Shown here: one piece after another, positions 6,788 through 12,238 of the stretch
How positions within the stretch are numbered: the stretch's first letter is position 1
Layout: each line of letters opens with the position of its first letter
Source of the DNA: Ruminococcaceae bacterium UBA1244
Lineage (GTDB): Bacteria > Bacillota > Clostridia > Oscillospirales > Acutalibacteraceae
NCBI GenBank assembly: GCA_002308635.1
Contig: DBWG01000025.1
Location: forward strand, 1 to 12,315
Direction: 5' to 3'
Length of the DNA: 12,315 bases
Made by a program: the position numbers and the translations under genes
The notes under the pieces: model-generated
The model's input: the letters and a program-made list of their open reading frames with translations, nothing else
Told to the model about the DNA's origin: nothing
Database searches by the model: none

Positions 6788-7128
6788 TTTGATGCACTCC
6801 TTACTTCAATTGTTTTATTGCCGCTGATCAGGGCAGCCGCAAGCCTGAAACCTTTAATAAAACATTCAAGCTCATTGAGTGCGTTTTCTCCCGATGCGGC
6901 TTCTTCAAACTTCGCGTAAAGCTTACTTTGACTTTCTGTAAGGCTTTTATAAAACTCTGCCTTTTGAGCGCTGTGCTGTGCTTCAAGGGATATAATACTT
7001 TCGGATGAATCGCTCCAATCAGTTGATGCAGACAGGCTATAATATACCGCTGCAAGCACAGGATTGTTCTCGCGCGTAAAGTTTTCAGGGTTAAAGAAGT
7101 TCGAAGTATCAATGTTTGTCAGTTCCAT
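6784..7128 (-). CDS. Small paralogous protein 2 of 3, DUF6809-like
   Basis: A 114-residue protein with FFNPENFTRENNP at 11-23, a SLSASTDWSD segment (31-40) shared with the upstream copy, a helical charged centre, LTESQSKLYAKF (63-74), and FIKGFRLAAALI (90-101) near the C-terminus. A short basic tail follows. It is clearly homologous to the genes on either side. It starts 15 bp after the stop of copy 1 with a G-rich site (GGGGGT) and overlaps copy 3 by 4 bp. There is no known catalytic motif. Function not recognised. Confidence 0.8.
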   Translation of the reverse strand: MELTNIDTSNFFNPENFTRENNPVLAAVYYSLSASTDWSDSSESIISLEAQHSAQKAEFYKSLTESQSKLYAKFEEAASGENALNELECFIKGFRLAAALISGNKTIEVRSASK

Positions 7129-7143
7129 GTCTTTCTACCCCCA

Positions 7144-7518
7144 TCAGCACACCAGGCCGCTTACAATAAGCGATACTGCAAGCTTGAATCCTTTGATAAA
7201 ACCCTCATTATGCATAAGCCCTGCTTCTATCATCTCGTTAAATTCTAAATCCACAAACAAGTCGCGCTGTTCTTTGTTAAGGCTTTCAGTAAATTTTTCG
7301 TATGTCGGCCGGTGTTCCTTTGAAAGTTTCCTACTTGCGGATGATGTTTCTGACCAATCGGTTGAAACTGATAAAGAACCGATTAAAGACGCAAGCATAG
7401 GATTGTTTTCTTCTGTGTAGTTATCAGGGTTAAAAAAGTCTTGATCCTGAAGAAGAGAAAGCAGTTTTTCATAGTGTTCGGGGTTGCTAAGCTTGTTAAG
7501 TAATTTTGCCATATCCAT
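7144..7518 (-). CDS. Small paralogous protein 1 of 3, DUF6809-like
   Basis: A 124-residue protein, first gene of the second leftward block. It has about 17 extra N-terminal residues (KLLNKLSNPEHYEKLLSLL) before the family motif FFNPDNYTEENNP at 28-40. STDWSE at 52-57, LNKEQRDLFVDL (80-91) and FIKGFKLAVSLI (107-118) follow. The start at 7518 has a strong AAGGAG site. It is preceded by a 274-bp non-coding region with a candidate promoter and phased repeats, so the trio plus Mor genes may be a separate, activator-controlled unit. No known activity. Confidence 0.8.
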   Translation of the reverse strand: MDMAKLLNKLSNPEHYEKLLSLLQDQDFFNPDNYTEENNPMLASLIGSLSVSTDWSETSSASRKLSKEHRPTYEKFTESLNKEQRDLFVDLEFNEMIEAGLMHNEGFIKGFKLAVSLIVSGLVC

Positions 7519-7576
7519 TTTTATCTATCTCCTTAAAATTCGTCTGTAAGCCGCTGTAAGCGGTTTTTGTTTTTGC

Positions 7577-7639
7577 AGTATAGTTTCATTGCTGAAAATT
7601 TTTAAACGTTTTTAAACGGTGTTAAAGACATTTTAAACG
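7577..7639 (-). promoter_or_regulatory. Candidate activator-controlled promoter with helically phased TTTAAACG boxes
   Basis: On the minus strand TATACT (7582-7577) is a good -10 with a poor -35 (TTAAAA, 7605-7600) at 17 bp. Exact TTTAAACG boxes (plus strand) lie at 7601-7608, 7611-7618 and 7632-7639. A degenerate copy near 7621 keeps the spacing at 10-11 bp, about one DNA turn. The boxes overlap and extend upstream of the -35, the usual place for an activator. A Mor-type protein is the natural candidate, by analogy with Mu's middle promoter. Confidence 0.5.
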
Positions 7640-7672
7640 GTATCCTGATTTCAATGTGTCAAGATACCGTTT
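7635..7672. repeat. Perfect 10-bp inverted repeat (AAACGGTATC/GATACCGTTT)
   Basis: The arms at 7635-7644 and 7663-7672 are separated by 18 bp. The left arm overlaps the last TTTAAACG box. A minus-strand TTGACA (7662-7657) sits in the loop but lacks a matching -10 at 16-18 bp. It could be a dimer-binding operator or an mRNA hairpin. Confidence 0.6.
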
Positions 7673-7706
7673 CAGGTACTTGTTTTTTTGGAGTTTGGAT
7701 GATATA

Positions 7707-7742
7707 ATGGATATACTTCGAGATCGTTTGAAGTATATCCAT
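7707..7742. repeat. Perfect 13-bp inverted repeat (hairpin)
   Basis: ATGGATATACTTC (7707-7719) pairs with GAAGTATATCCAT (7730-7742), with a 10-bp loop. It lies 50 bp after the stop of the 80-aa gene on the leftward transcript. There is no U-run after it, so it is either a weak terminator or attenuator of the early operon or a binding site. A plus-strand TATAAT (7703-7708) overlaps its outer arm. Confidence 0.65.
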
Positions 7743-7792
7743 AAAGGTGGTTGTTATTGCAGTAACAGCTGCCTTTTCCTTTTCCGGATATA

Positions 7793-8035
7793 TCATTCAT
7801 GATCCAAACCTTTCGTAAGTTTTCCGGTTGCCTCTCCGAATAAGAATGCTCTTGCGTATACAGCCATCAGCAATCTAAAAGCATCAAAATCTTTTATATT
7901 TGACCTCGCTTCATAAATTTCATTGTACAGTATTAACTCATCCATCACTTGAACGTCAAAAATACAAGATGCTTTATTGACTTCATTGGTAACAAAGGTT
8001 TCGTATAAATAATTGGATGATTCTTCAAATGGCAT
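7793..8035 (-). CDS. 80-aa acidic protein of unknown function, coupled to the MuB-like gene
   Basis: The start at 8035 has an AGGAGG site (8043-8048) and overlaps the end of the MuB-like ATPase gene by 11 bp, so it is translated with it. The protein is acidic and helical, with FDVQVMDELILYNEIYEARS in the centre and LLMAVYARAFLFGEATGKL near the end. The FxxGxxxG-type C-terminal helix faintly recalls the paralogous trio downstream, but this is not strong enough to claim homology. Small early genes after A and B are usual in transposable phages (replication modulators, host-interaction proteins). No function assigned. Confidence 0.7.
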   Translation of the reverse strand: MPFEESSNYLYETFVTNEVNKASCIFDVQVMDELILYNEIYEARSNIKDFDAFRLLMAVYARAFLFGEATGKLTKGLDHE

Positions 8036-8975
8036 TTTTCCGGCCTCCTATGCTCATCCTTCTTGATGCTTCTAAAAGGTGATCCACGGATAAAGCCTGA
8101 TTGAATGCCGCTGCTATATTTGCCGCTGTCTTGTACTGCTTTATCATCAGCCTCAGACCGCCTTTTTTCTGTGCAAGTGATTGAAGATGCTTCAAACAAT
8201 CATCTGCAATATCCAGACCGTTAAAAATATTTCTGATATCCTCAATGCTGTAACGGTTTTTAAGCTCACAGTGTAAACCTATACGGCTGAAAAGCTGGTC
8301 GAACTCCTGTTCATGCCGTCCGTACATCTGTTTAAGGATTTTGGAATTGCCTGAATAGACTAAACCTATACCGAGTTTGTCGTTAATTGCTCTGATTGTA
8401 TCAAAGGAGCGTTCCGTTAAATGCTGCGCTTCGTCAATGATGATCATGCGGTTAGTATCTCTGAGAGTATTAAGGATCGTTTTCATTACCTGTGTTGTGG
8501 ACCCTGTGGGCTGACCGCCAAGAGCTTCAAGAAGCGTCAGAAGTATCGCTCTGGGGGTTCCTACCGTTGCATCCGCTTCAACATATACAACACCGTTATG
8601 TTCAGCGGCATAATGCTTTAATGCTGTTGTTTTGCCGCATCCTGCCGGACCGTAAAGTAAAAGAATCTCATTTGAAGCGTGTGCCATTTCCAAGTATTCC
8701 GTTATCCTTTTGGTGTTGTCAACGCTCCTGCAATAGTCAGGATCCGGTGTCAGACCTTTGCGAACGATACCGATATGAAGATACTGCATGATTTTTTCTG
8801 CAACAGCGGCATTATCGCCGGTGTACTTTCCTGTCAAAAATAAAGAAAGAACAGCTTCGGACGATCCTATTTCTCTTGCAATCTGCTTTTGGGGTATTCC
8901 ACTCTCTGAAATGTGCTGTTTCAGAAGGCAGCGGATAGTGTCATGATCTTGATTTAATTCCGGATTAAACTGCAT
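8025..8975 (-). CDS. MuB-like AAA+ transposition ATPase
   Basis: A 316-residue protein. Residues about 13-67 form a lambda-repressor-like helix-turn-helix (IPQKQIAREIGSSEAVLSLF), as in the N-terminal domain of Mu B. The AAA+ core has Walker A GPAGCGKTT at 109-117, Walker B IIIDEAQ at 178-184 and a sensor-1-like YSGN at 207-210. The protein is expected to form ATP-dependent filaments on target DNA, choose and deliver targets to the transposase, and give target immunity. The ATG directly follows the transposase stop codon (TAA then ATG) and its AGGTGG site is in the last transposase codons, so A and B are coupled. Length is like Mu B (312 residues). IstB-type helpers share the ATPase core, but the N-terminal HTH and the A partner favour the Mu type. 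Confidence 0.94.
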   Translation of the reverse strand: MQFNPELNQDHDTIRCLLKQHISESGIPQKQIAREIGSSEAVLSLFLTGKYTGDNAAVAEKIMQYLHIGIVRKGLTPDPDYCRSVDNTKRITEYLEMAHASNEILLLYGPAGCGKTTALKHYAAEHNGVVYVEADATVGTPRAILLTLLEALGGQPTGSTTQVMKTILNTLRDTNRMIIIDEAQHLTERSFDTIRAINDKLGIGLVYSGNSKILKQMYGRHEQEFDQLFSRIGLHCELKNRYSIEDIRNIFNGLDIADDCLKHLQSLAQKKGGLRLMIKQYKTAANIAAAFNQALSVDHLLEASRRMSIGGRKNAI

Positions 8976-10871
8976 TTAAATTCCACCTGCCTTTTTATAG
9001 AATTCTGCGATAAGCTGATCTGATTCTCGAGTATCAAAGGCCGTTTTCTTTGGCTGATCGGTTGGAAGGGCTGAAACATTGTTTTCTGCTTCGGCTTCCT
9101 GTCTGATCTGTTCCGCTTGTTTGTAAGTAATGGGGTTAAACTGAATAATGCCGCCGTCTGCATGGATATCCTCATATCTCCCGGCTTTTTTGGCAACATG
9201 TTCTTGAATAGTCGGAAGCTCTACCTTCTCACCGTACTGTTCTCTTACAAATTTATTCATTACTTTCTTTCTGCGGTTCAGTTCTCTGATGTACTCTGTA
9301 GAAACTTCTGTTTTACGCTCACCAAGATCAATACACACGGCACTGCATATAAATTTGTCCGTTTTATCAAATACAAGTACCTTTCTGATATCCTCAGCAT
9401 TATACCGTGCATAAACTTCTTTACCCTGATACTCAATAAGCCTGTCATCGTAGTAGTAACAGCCTATTGCCGGAACTCTGATACCGTTTCTTCCTACCTT
9501 GATCGGTTTTGACGTTCTCATAAGAAACAAGTTTAAAGTGTCTTTGTCGGCTACTGTTCGCATTGGACGCTTGAAATCATTTTTGTATGCTTCAAGCGGT
9601 GTATTTCCTTTTAATGCAGAATGAACAGTTGTATTATGCGTTTTGATCATATCATCTACAAATGTTTTGAACTCTGCATACGGCATGGCAATATCAGCAA
9701 GCTGTTTATTGAGCTTCTTCATTTTTTCGGGACGCTTTTTAGGATCGTTTCCGATATAGGAAGGAAGATGCTTGCAGTAGCGTTCTTCGAGAGTGCGGAA
9801 AGTTCTTTCTATCGGCTTTGCTTTAGCATTGTAGGGGATAGCATAAGTTACGCTGATATTCATCATATTGCATACCGACATCGGAAAGGCTTCATTGAAT
9901 AGATCATAGGTTTTATAATCCTTGCCGTTATCAAGTTTCACCTCGTCCGGTATTCCGTGACTGTAACAAGCTCTTGCAAAGCTGTCAAGAACAATATCCG
10001 CATTGGGATTAATCTTATTGATAACGTAACCAACAATCATTTTTGAATGAAAATCCTGCCATCCGCTGAGCCACGGTCTAAATACATTTCCGTTTTCATC
10101 TACAACAAGAACATCAAAAATATGATGGTCAGCGATCCAGATTTCATTTGAATAGGTGTTTGAATAATTCTGAGGAAGATAGGGCATACATTTATCCTGA
10201 TATGCCTTTTTGCCCTGCCTGTACCTGATGATAAGCTGCTCCGGAAGGCTGCGGATCCTGCGCTTAAAAGAACTGATACCCGGAATATTGCGCCCACGAT
10301 CTTCAAAGTAGCTTTTTGTCATATCATAGCAGCTTTGTACAGTGGGCTGGCTTTCTTTAAGCCACAGTTTTTTGAAAACTTCCCATACATCATCCGGTAT
10401 AAAACTTGTGCCCTTGATATCCAATCTGCCTCTCCTGTCAATCAAACCTTCCCAACCGTACCGTCTGTAAGCTCTTTCCCATCCGTTTACCTGACGATAG
10501 GTAATAGGCTTTTCATCCGGATGCTCTTCGTTGTACATCCTCACGAATGCTTCTTTCTTATCGCGTTTGTGGTAGTTGTTCTTGAATTCCTTGTACATGG
10601 TGATAACCTTGTAACGATAAGATGCTAATTCACGCTGTTTTTCGGTGCAGTTTGTCAAGGAAGTATCCTGCTTTTTAGCGGCATTGTATTTGTCCTGTAC
10701 CGACTGAGGAAGGCTTTCAAGCAGTATTTCATATTGCATTCCTCCACGGTCTACTCCTTCAACACAGCGGCATAGATACTTTCCTTGCTCACAGAGATCG
10801 ATTAAGGAAAGTTGAATAGCACGTTCGGAAATTCCGAGAAGCTCCGCAGCTTCCTTAACCGGCAGCCACAT
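8976..10871 (-). CDS. MuA-like DDE transposase
   Basis: A 631-residue transposase that binds the element ends, cuts their 3' strands and joins them to target DNA. An N-terminal winged-helix/HTH starts with WLPVKEAAELLGISERAIQL (2-21), the Mu-type enhancer-binding motif. A second HTH region spans about 85-150 (YRQVNGWERAYRRYGWEGL). The RNase-H-like catalytic core holds D248 (IADHH), D314 (KLDNGKD) and E355 (KPIERTF), the expected D-D-E triad. A Mu-type beta-barrel domain follows at about 440-500, then a basic tail that should contact the MuB-like ATPase. Length is close to Mu A (663). The ATG has a GAGGGGG site and overlaps the Ner-like gene by 17 bp. All catalytic residues are present and there is no frameshift, so the enzyme is probably functional. 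Confidence 0.96.
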   Translation of the reverse strand: MWLPVKEAAELLGISERAIQLSLIDLCEQGKYLCRCVEGVDRGGMQYEILLESLPQSVQDKYNAAKKQDTSLTNCTEKQRELASYRYKVITMYKEFKNNYHKRDKKEAFVRMYNEEHPDEKPITYRQVNGWERAYRRYGWEGLIDRRGRLDIKGTSFIPDDVWEVFKKLWLKESQPTVQSCYDMTKSYFEDRGRNIPGISSFKRRIRSLPEQLIIRYRQGKKAYQDKCMPYLPQNYSNTYSNEIWIADHHIFDVLVVDENGNVFRPWLSGWQDFHSKMIVGYVINKINPNADIVLDSFARACYSHGIPDEVKLDNGKDYKTYDLFNEAFPMSVCNMMNISVTYAIPYNAKAKPIERTFRTLEERYCKHLPSYIGNDPKKRPEKMKKLNKQLADIAMPYAEFKTFVDDMIKTHNTTVHSALKGNTPLEAYKNDFKRPMRTVADKDTLNLFLMRTSKPIKVGRNGIRVPAIGCYYYDDRLIEYQGKEVYARYNAEDIRKVLVFDKTDKFICSAVCIDLGERKTEVSTEYIRELNRRKKVMNKFVREQYGEKVELPTIQEHVAKKAGRYEDIHADGGIIQFNPITYKQAEQIRQEAEAENNVSALPTDQPKKTAFDTRESDQLIAEFYKKAGGI

Positions 10872-11073
10872 AGTTATCTACCCCCTCAAGAAGATAGTCT
10901 TTCGGAATTTCGAACACATAGCAAAACAGCTTTATATACATTTCGGTTGGAAATGTTCTGCTCAACTCAATTTGACTGACATGTACCTGCCCAACTGACA
11001 TCTTTTCGGCAAGCTGTCTTTGAGTCAGATCGTGTTCGATACGGATAAGACGCATTTTCTTTCCCAATGTCAT
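10855..11073 (-). CDS. Cro/Ner-like early regulator (XRE-family HTH)
   Basis: A 72-residue single-domain DNA-binding protein. An XRE helix-turn-helix occupies about residues 16-38 (LTQRQLAEKMSVGQVHVSQIE). There is no C-terminal effector domain. It is the first gene of the leftward early operon, with AAGGAGG before the ATG and a 17-bp overlap with the transposase gene. By position and size it matches Ner of Mu or Cro of lambda, which damp early transcription and repress the repressor gene. It probably binds the same TTAACTsAGTTAA operators as the divergent repressor; this is inferred from layout. Confidence 0.88.
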   Translation of the reverse strand: MTLGKKMRLIRIEHDLTQRQLAEKMSVGQVHVSQIELSRTFPTEMYIKLFCYVFEIPKDYLLEGVDNYVAAG

Positions 11074-11116
11074 CTTATTTTCCTCCTTTTCATTGATTTT
11101 TTTGTAACCGCACTAT

Positions 11117-11129
11117 ATAATTAAGTTAA
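11117..11129. promoter_or_regulatory. Operator O3 (degenerate)
   Basis: Matches TTAACTsAGTTAA at 10 of 13 positions. It lies 33 bp centre-to-centre from O2, downstream of the leftward promoter start, where bound protein would block early transcription. Confidence 0.5.
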
Positions 11130-11141
11130 CGGTATGAATAT

Positions 11142-11170
11142 ATTATAAATTAACTGAGTTAATTTGTCAA
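11142..11170 (-). promoter_or_regulatory. Leftward early promoter for the Ner-like and transposase genes
   Basis: On the minus strand TTGACA (11170-11165) and TATAAT (11147-11142) are separated by exactly 17 bp, a perfect promoter. Operator O2 occupies 13 of the 17 spacer bases, so a bound repressor would exclude RNA polymerase. It drives the operon from 11073 leftward through the MuA- and MuB-like genes. Confidence 0.88.
11150..11162. promoter_or_regulatory. Operator O2 (TTAACTGAGTTAA)
   Basis: A 13-bp near-perfect palindrome inside the spacer of the leftward early promoter. It is the exact reverse complement of O1. Confidence 0.8.
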
Positions 11171-11178
11171 TACTTTTG

Positions 11179-11191
11179 TTAACTCAGTTAA
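11179..11191. promoter_or_regulatory. Operator O1 (TTAACTCAGTTAA)
   Basis: The second palindrome, 29 bp centre-to-centre from O2. It is upstream of the leftward -35 and about 20 bp before the repressor ATG, over the likely rightward promoter (a TTGTCA at 11164-11169 may be its -35). It is suited to autoregulation or to Ner-like repression of the repressor gene. Confidence 0.8.
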
Positions 11192-11211
11192 TTATTAAAT
11201 GAGGTGATGAA

Positions 11212-11838
11212 ATGCAGTCTTTATCAGGTAGAATCAAGAAGGTAAGAACAGATTATGGATTAAATCAGGTAGAGTTTGCTAAACGATTAGGAGTAACAAA
11301 TGCACACATTTCAAAATTGGAAAGCGGTAAAACATTACCATCGATTTCTTTAATAAAGCTTATTTGCTCTGAATTTAAAATAAATGAAGCATGGTTAAGC
11401 TCAGGAAAAGAACCGATGATGTTAGAAGATTTGGAAACTGAAATTGATCAAGAAATGATGTTTGCCACTGATACTTTAAACCGGTCGCTAAGAATTCAGA
11501 ATCCTTCAACCAAAATTGAAGCGGCAAAACTATTTACCGCTTTTGCAAAACTAATTGATTCAGGTGATATAATTGAGGAATACCAATATGATTATCTTAA
11601 AATGTGTCAAATGATAATTAAAGATTTAACCGATTTATTTAAGGTTATGAAGAATTATGCGTACACAAATCAACAGGTAATGGACTCAAGTGGAATCGGA
11701 AAGTTGTTTTACAAAGAAATGGATAAAGTAGTAAATGATCTCTACGAAATCCGATTCTTCTTTGAAGAGCAAAATAGAATTTTATGTCAACCCCATACCA
11801 ATGAAAATGGAAACAGCAACAAAACGAATAAAGACTAA
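11212..11838 (+). CDS. Immunity repressor of the Mu-like element (XRE-family HTH)
   Basis: A 208-residue protein divergently transcribed from the transposition operon, the position of Mu c. An XRE HTH lies at about 17-38 (LNQVEFAKRLGVTNAHISKLE). It is followed by WLSSGKEPM (61-69), a motif common after the HTH of phage repressors. The remaining 140 residues are helical and charged. No LexA/CI-type Ser-Lys peptidase motif is seen, so SOS self-cleavage is unlikely and induction must work otherwise. The ATG at 11212 has GAGGTGATG just upstream. The gene is clearly more AT-rich than the rest of the element and the ior genes, which suggests a different origin by module exchange. The natural role is to keep the transposase silent and give superinfection immunity. 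Confidence 0.9.
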   Translation: MQSLSGRIKKVRTDYGLNQVEFAKRLGVTNAHISKLESGKTLPSISLIKLICSEFKINEAWLSSGKEPMMLEDLETEIDQEMMFATDTLNRSLRIQNPSTKIEAAKLFTAFAKLIDSGDIIEEYQYDYLKMCQMIIKDLTDLFKVMKNYAYTNQQVMDSSGIGKLFYKEMDKVVNDLYEIRFFFEEQNRILCQPHTNENGNSNKTNKD

Positions 11839-11881
11839 TGTTATATATTTTATTATCACAACTTTTGTGATGAAATTGATT

Positions 11882-11915
11882 GACTAACGAAGTTTTTCTT
11901 CGTTAGTCGTATTTT
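11882..11915 (+). terminator. Terminator of the repressor gene
   Basis: A perfect 11-bp stem (GACTAACGAAG at 11882-11892, CTTCGTTAGTC at 11898-11908) with a T5 loop is followed by GTATTTTT. It lies 44 bp after the repressor stop. Confidence 0.9.
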
Positions 11916-11923
11916 TAACATTT

Positions 11924-11984
11924 AAAAGCAAAACCCCCGAAAGCCGCATGATAACAGGCTTTTCAGGGGTTTTCTTGCTTTTTG
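11924..11984. terminator. Second, long bidirectional hairpin/terminator
   Basis: AAAACCCC/GGGGTTTT and GAAAGCC/GGCTTTTC pair (arms about 11930-11945 and 11957-11973). Outer AAAAGCAA/TTGCTTTT extends the stem, with T-runs on the plus strand. It probably insulates the element's regulatory genes from host transcription crossing the right end. Confidence 0.75.
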
Positions 11985-12009
11985 GCTCTTAAATTGTCCG
12001 TCAAATCCT

Positions 12010-12046
12010 CCGACCGTGAAATATGTCATTTTTACCCCAAAACACG
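12010..12046 (+). repeat. Inner transposase-type site, inverted relative to the right end
   Basis: Begins CCGACCG and contains AATATGT and AAAACACG. It matches the reverse complement of 12071-12107 at 27 of 37 positions without gaps. Together with the terminal site it makes a 98-bp imperfect palindrome. It shares the nGACCG core with both element ends, so it is probably a secondary binding site for the transposase. Confidence 0.7.
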
Positions 12047-12086
12047 CTTGTTTACTGGACTTTTGAAAATCGTGTTTTTTCAGTAA

Positions 12087-12112
12087 AGTTACATATTACT
12101 CGGTCAGTTACA
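12087..12112 (-). repeat. Right terminal inverted repeat / transposase binding site
   Basis: Read on the minus strand it starts TGTAACTGACCG and matches the left end at 19 of 26 positions. The 3' boundary ...TTACA is followed directly by the ATTAT duplication. It corresponds to Mu attL (repressor-side end). Confidence 0.87.
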
Positions 12113-12117
12113 ATTAT
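12113..12117. repeat. 5-bp target site duplication, right copy (ATTAT)
   Basis: Identical to 4753-4757 on the other side of the element. A 6-bp duplication is excluded, since the next bases differ in the required register. Confidence 0.9.
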
Positions 12118-12137
12118 TTCATTCTTGAAAGCATCAA

Positions 12138-12166
12138 TTGTATTTGTTCACTATATTCTGTATAAT
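12138..12166 (+). promoter_or_regulatory. Possible host promoter right of the element
   Basis: TTGTAT (12138-12143) and TATAAT (12161-12166) at 17 bp. The -10 is perfect and the -35 weak. No convincing gene starts before the window end, so this is only a candidate. Confidence 0.3.
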
Positions 12167-12205
12167 AGCTCTTAAAAAACAAGCAGGAGATTTTTCTTAT
12201 ACAAC

Positions 12206-12238
12206 AAAAAGAGGACAAGCCCCTTCGGACTTATCCTC
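12206..12238 (-). terminator. Terminator of a leftward host gene lying beyond the window
   Basis: On the minus strand a 12-bp stem (GAGGATAAGTCC with GGGCTTGTCCTC, two G-U pairs, loop GAAG) is followed by TTTTTG. It should end a gene entering from the right; a minus-strand stop codon (TAA at 12258-12256) just upstream fits this. The final 60 bases hold no gene that can be confirmed, and include a G-rich run near the window edge. Confidence 0.78.

Larger units (their letters stand above)
4758..12112. mobile_element. Complete Mu-like transposon, 7,355 bp, with intact ends and 5-bp duplication
   Basis: Both ends begin TGTnnCTGACCG when read inward (4758-4769 on the plus strand; 12112-12101 on the minus strand). 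They match at 19 of 26 positions and are flanked by ATTAT on each side. Inside lie the genes expected of a transposable phage's early half: divergent repressor and Ner-like regulator, MuA-like DDE transposase, MuB-like ATPase, small early genes and two Mor-type activators, then one unknown gene. There are no head, tail, lysis, packaging or recognisable cargo genes. By gene order the right end (12112, next to the repressor) corresponds to Mu attL and the left end (4758) to attR. The insertion is intergenic, upstream of iorA. All open frames in the element look undisrupted, so it may still be active. Confidence 0.92.

Noticed and set aside
7601..7639. Short CRISPR-like array from the repeated TTTAAACG units
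   Set aside because: The units are 8 bp with 2-13 bp between them, with no spacers of uniform length and no cas genes. Phased protein-binding boxes fit better.
7680..7708. Plus-strand promoter ending in TATAAT (7703-7708) for an antisense RNA
   Set aside because: The -35 (TTGTTT) is weak and the -10 overlaps the arm of an inverted repeat. No plus-strand transcript unit or terminator follows.
11212..11838. Repressor as a LexA/CI-type self-cleaving protein
   Set aside because: The C-terminal part lacks an Ala-Gly cleavage site and the Ser/Lys catalytic pattern; it is charged and helical.
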